A stretch of DNA of 8,112 bases. Source: Acidimicrobium sp. UBA3029. GTDB taxonomy: Bacteria > Actinomycetota > Acidimicrobiia > Acidimicrobiales > Ilumatobacteraceae. How positions within the stretch are numbered: position 1 is the first letter of the stretch; every line of letters starts with the position of its first letter. The stretch lies in NCBI GenBank assembly GCA_002367695.1, contig DFDK01000055.1:1-8112 (forward strand), read 5' to 3'. This document shows positions 6,030 to 8,112 of the stretch, in pieces. Below the pieces are notes generated by a model. The model was not told the DNA's origin. It saw nothing but the letters and a program-made list of their open reading frames with translations, and did no database searches. Made by a program: the position numbers and the translations under genes.

Positions 6030-6686
6030 ATGCGCGTTGAAATCTTCTCCGACGTGGTCTGCCCCTGGTGCTATATCGGAAAACGCAGGCTGGATACGGC
6101 CGTTGCTAACTTACGAGCCCGTGGGGTTGAGATTGATCTCGATATTTCCTACAAGCCTTATCAGCTGGACCCCACAGCCCCAATTGGGCAGTCAACTCCG
6201 GTTGCCGAGGCCTACGCCAAAAAGTTTGGTGGTGCCGAGAAGGCTCAACAGATTCTTGCGCATGTGACAAACATCGCCTCCCAAGACGGCATCGTCTTCA
6301 ACATGGACATTGCCCTACGCGCCAACACACTGATGGCTCATCGACTCCTTGTCATGGCTCAACGCGATTTTGGCAACGAGTTGCAAGCACAGCTCAAAGA
6401 ACGAATCATGCAGTCGTACTTCACTGATGGAGACGATATTGCAGATCATGTCGTTCTGTCGATGTGTGCATCAGAGGTCGGCATACCACAAGACACTGCA
6501 ACACAATTTTTACTGAGCGACCAGTGCGTTGATGATGTACAAGAATCATTACAGATGGCAGCAGAAAATGGCATTACTGCTGTGCCTACATTTATCTTTA
6601 ATGATCAGTGGTCTGTACCAGGCGCACAAGATGTAGAAATGTTTGAACGGGTCATTCAACGCCTCAACGAGCGCACTGCTTCATGA
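6030..6686 (+). CDS. FrnE-like DsbA-family thiol oxidoreductase
   Basis: This is a 218-residue thioredoxin-fold protein of the cytoplasmic FrnE/DsbA group. The first strand VEIFSDVVCPWCYIGKRRL (3-21) carries the redox pair Cys11-Pro-Trp-Cys14 and the group's IGKRRL extension. A helical insertion (about 60-160) follows, and the fold closes with GITAVPTFIFND (181-192), where Pro186 is the cis-proline facing the active site. No signal peptide is present, so it should act in the cytoplasm. Members catalyse thiol-disulfide exchange; related proteins are glutathione S-transferase kappa and 2-hydroxychromene-2-carboxylate isomerase, but the CPWC pair argues for a redox role. ATG at 6030 is chosen because the CxxC then lies at the usual position. 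The frame stays open to 5904 only through menD antisense. It overlaps menH by 4 bp (ATGA), so it is co-expressed with menaquinone synthesis. The target is unknown. Confidence 0.88.
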   Translation: MRVEIFSDVVCPWCYIGKRRLDTAVANLRARGVEIDLDISYKPYQLDPTAPIGQSTPVAEAYAKKFGGAEKAQQILAHVTNIASQDGIVFNMDIALRANTLMAHRLLVMAQRDFGNELQAQLKERIMQSYFTDGDDIADHVVLSMCASEVGIPQDTATQFLLSDQCVDDVQESLQMAAENGITAVPTFIFNDQWSVPGAQDVEMFERVIQRLNERTAS

Positions 6687-7450
6687 CTCTCGCCTACGAC
6701 AGACTGGGCAACCAGGGCGCTACACAGACAATTGCGTTTCTACACGGATTTACGCAAACCCGACGTTCAATGCATGGGCTCATTGGAGAGATGAGTGCTT
6801 TGTCAACCCTATTTTCGGCAATGACCGTTGATGCACCACTCCATGGTGAATCGCAACAAGTCGCAACAGATGTACCTGGTGCTGCCGATGCATTAGTTGA
6901 CACATGCGGTCAAGCGATCTATCTGGGCTACAGCATGGGCGCCCGAATTTGTCTTCATGCCGCACTTCAGCACCCAACTGATGTTCAAGCTCTCGTGCTC
7001 ATAAGTGGTACGGCTGGCATTATTGACCCTGCACAACGGCAGCACCGACAAGAAGCAGACATCGAACTCGCCGCCCATGTTGAGCGAGTTGGTACACAAC
7101 AGTTCATTACGCAATGGCTAGCGAAGCCGATGTTTGCATTGCTCCCCGACAATCCCCACGACATCGCACAGCGCTGTACAAACTCTGCGACATCTCTTGC
7201 AACAAGTTTGCGCATGTGCGGTACCGGCACACAACAAAGTTTGTGGGAATCATTGCCATCGCTCTCCATGCCAGTACTACTAATCGCCGGCGCACATGAT
7301 GAGGCGTTTTGTCAACATGCACGCCGCATACACGAACTGATTGGTTCAAATTCCACCATTCACATCGTTCAAGATGCCGGTCATAGCGTTCATCTTGAGC
7401 AGACTCAAGCAACAGCACAGATCATTACAGACTGGCTCGCAACTATTTAA
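6683..7450 (+). CDS. menH: SHCHC synthase MenH (alpha/beta hydrolase fold)
   Basis: This 255-residue alpha/beta-hydrolase-fold lyase should eliminate pyruvate from SEPHCHC, the MenD product, to give SHCHC. The oxyanion-hole segment FLHGFTQTRRS (19-29) has the HGFTQT form typical of MenH. The nucleophile is Ser84 in the elbow LGYSMGAR (81-88), with Asp206 in AGAHDEAF and His234 in DAGHSVHLEQ completing the triad; length matches E. coli MenH (252). DAPLHGES (50-57) matches the loop that reads DLPGHGxS in relatives. Many hydrolases look alike, so the assignment rests on the HGFTQT and GYSMGAR motifs plus the men context. The start codon overlaps the upstream FrnE-like stop as ATGA (6683-6686), with no Shine-Dalgarno sequence, pointing to translational coupling. 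The TAA stop (7448-7450) overlaps the stop of the converging menA. Confidence 0.87.
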   Translation: MTLAYDRLGNQGATQTIAFLHGFTQTRRSMHGLIGEMSALSTLFSAMTVDAPLHGESQQVATDVPGAADALVDTCGQAIYLGYSMGARICLHAALQHPTDVQALVLISGTAGIIDPAQRQHRQEADIELAAHVERVGTQQFITQWLAKPMFALLPDNPHDIAQRCTNSATSLATSLRMCGTGTQQSLWESLPSLSMPVLLIAGAHDEAFCQHARRIHELIGSNSTIHIVQDAGHSVHLEQTQATAQIITDWLATI

Positions 7451-8112
7451 ATCAATAACCCCAATGACAACAACAAACCGGTTGCCATTTGAGTTTTTCC
7501 AGTAATTCCCAATACGGCAATAAGTTCTCGTCCGCTCGCACCACCTCGCACTGTACGGATTGCAGGTGCAGCAACCATGATCCCCAACAGGCCAACGATT
7601 GCTCCGCGTCGAGACAGTGCGCACAGCACAATCGCTGCACCACACGCCACAAACAACAAGATGTATACAGACCGTGTTTTTTTATCACCTAGTCGCACGG
7701 CCAGAGTCACTTTGCCTACTTTGGTATCACCAGGTATGTCACGCAAGTTGTTAATAACAAGTAGCGCTACTGCCAAACAACCAACTGCAACAGATGCGTA
7801 AACGCACAAGAGTGTGATGTGTTGCGTGACAGCAAACATAGTTCCGCACGTAGCGACTAATCCGAAAAATACAAAGACAAACAACTCACCAAGTCCCATG
7901 TAACCATAAGGTTTTGGTCCTCCTGTGTACAGCCATCCTGCACCGATACATGCCGCGCCGACAACAACCAACCACAATGAAGTCGATAGCGCAATGAGTA
8001 ATCCAGCCAATGCCGCTACACCGAAAGCCATGAATGCAGCACGTTTCACAACTTCCGGCGCCACAAGACCTGAACCAACTAACCGCAATGGTCCGACTCG
8101 CTCTTCATCAGT
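7447..8112 (-). CDS. menA: 1,4-dihydroxy-2-naphthoate polyprenyltransferase MenA, N-terminus beyond window
   Basis: These are the last 221 codons of an integral-membrane UbiA-family prenyltransferase that attaches the isoprenoid tail to DHNA, forming demethylmenaquinone. The frame is open to the right edge. Its first visible residues TDEERVGPLRLVGSG match the region just after the first Asp-rich motif (DYxDGxRGTD) of actinobacterial MenA, so roughly 70-80 residues are missing, including that motif. The second Asp-rich motif is present as VINNLRDIPGDTKVGKVTLAVRLGDK, where the NLRDIPGD acidic residues bind Mg-diphosphate. About six or seven hydrophobic segments are visible, including one ending WLYTGG and the C-terminal LLLSLGLLI. 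A TTG at 8086-8088 is only a Leu codon within the conserved region, not the start. The TAA stop lies inside the TTAA (7447-7450) shared with the menH stop. Confidence 0.94.
   Translation of the reverse strand, partial: TDEERVGPLRLVGSGLVAPEVVKRAAFMAFGVAALAGLLIALSTSLWLVVVGAACIGAGWLYTGGPKPYGYMGLGELFVFVFFGLVATCGTMFAVTQHITLLCVYASVAVGCLAVALLVINNLRDIPGDTKVGKVTLAVRLGDKKTRSVYILLFVACGAAIVLCALSRRGAIVGLLGIMVAAPAIRTVRGGASGRELIAVLGITGKTQMATGLLLSLGLLI

Noticed and set aside
7394..7409. Hairpin CTTGAG-CAGA-CTCAAG near the menH 3' end
   Set aside because: It is perfect but only 6 bp, has no T tract on either strand, and lies in conserved menH coding sequence after the catalytic His; too weak to call a terminator.
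8086..8088. TTG as the start of menA
   Set aside because: The conserved TDEERVGPLRLVGSG block continues upstream through this codon to the window edge, so the gene is simply cut by the window.

Overview
The window is ordinary bacterial chromosome, densely packed. It holds seven complete genes and two genes cut by the window edges. It most likely comes from an actinobacterium. The evidence is a luciferase-like oxidoreductase of an F420-dependent type, a classical (o-succinylbenzoate) menaquinone pathway whose proteins look actinobacterial, and two gene starts preceded at a fixed distance by a TANNNT box, as in the leaderless genes common in that phylum. Base composition looks roughly balanced by eye, lower than in most soil actinomycetes. 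This would suit an aquatic Acidimicrobiia-type lineage, but that placement is inference only. I see no RNA gene, insertion sequence, CRISPR array or phage gene.

Left part (1-2292), acyl-CoA metabolism. The last 26 codons of a rightward gene, possibly a MaoC/hotdog acyl dehydratase, face a leftward two-gene unit. That unit is an ACAD10/11-like acyl-CoA dehydrogenase followed, with an ATGA overlap, by a luciferase-like F420-dependent oxidoreductase. A near-perfect inverted repeat bridges the converging stop codons.

Right part (2293-8112), menaquinone biosynthesis. Five men genes are present but not in one co-directional operon. The strands alternate: menG-menF rightward, menD leftward, a FrnE/DsbA-like thiol oxidoreductase plus menH rightward, and menA leftward, open at the right edge. 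Together they cover chorismate to isochorismate (MenF), to SEPHCHC (MenD), to SHCHC (MenH), then, after the MenC, MenE, MenB and thioesterase steps not encoded here, DHNA prenylation (MenA) and final C-methylation (MenG).

The packing is extreme. menF and menD overlap tail to tail by 14 bp, and menH and menA share a TTAA in which both stop codons lie. menD and frnE start 19 bp apart, and the acyl-CoA dehydrogenase gene and menG start 64 bp apart. No stretch of 300 bases lacks a gene. I found no new biological system. The points worth a second look are the alternating, overlapping men layout, the two putative leaderless promoters, the Asp at the catalytic-base position of the acyl-CoA dehydrogenase, and the thiol oxidoreductase coupled to menH.
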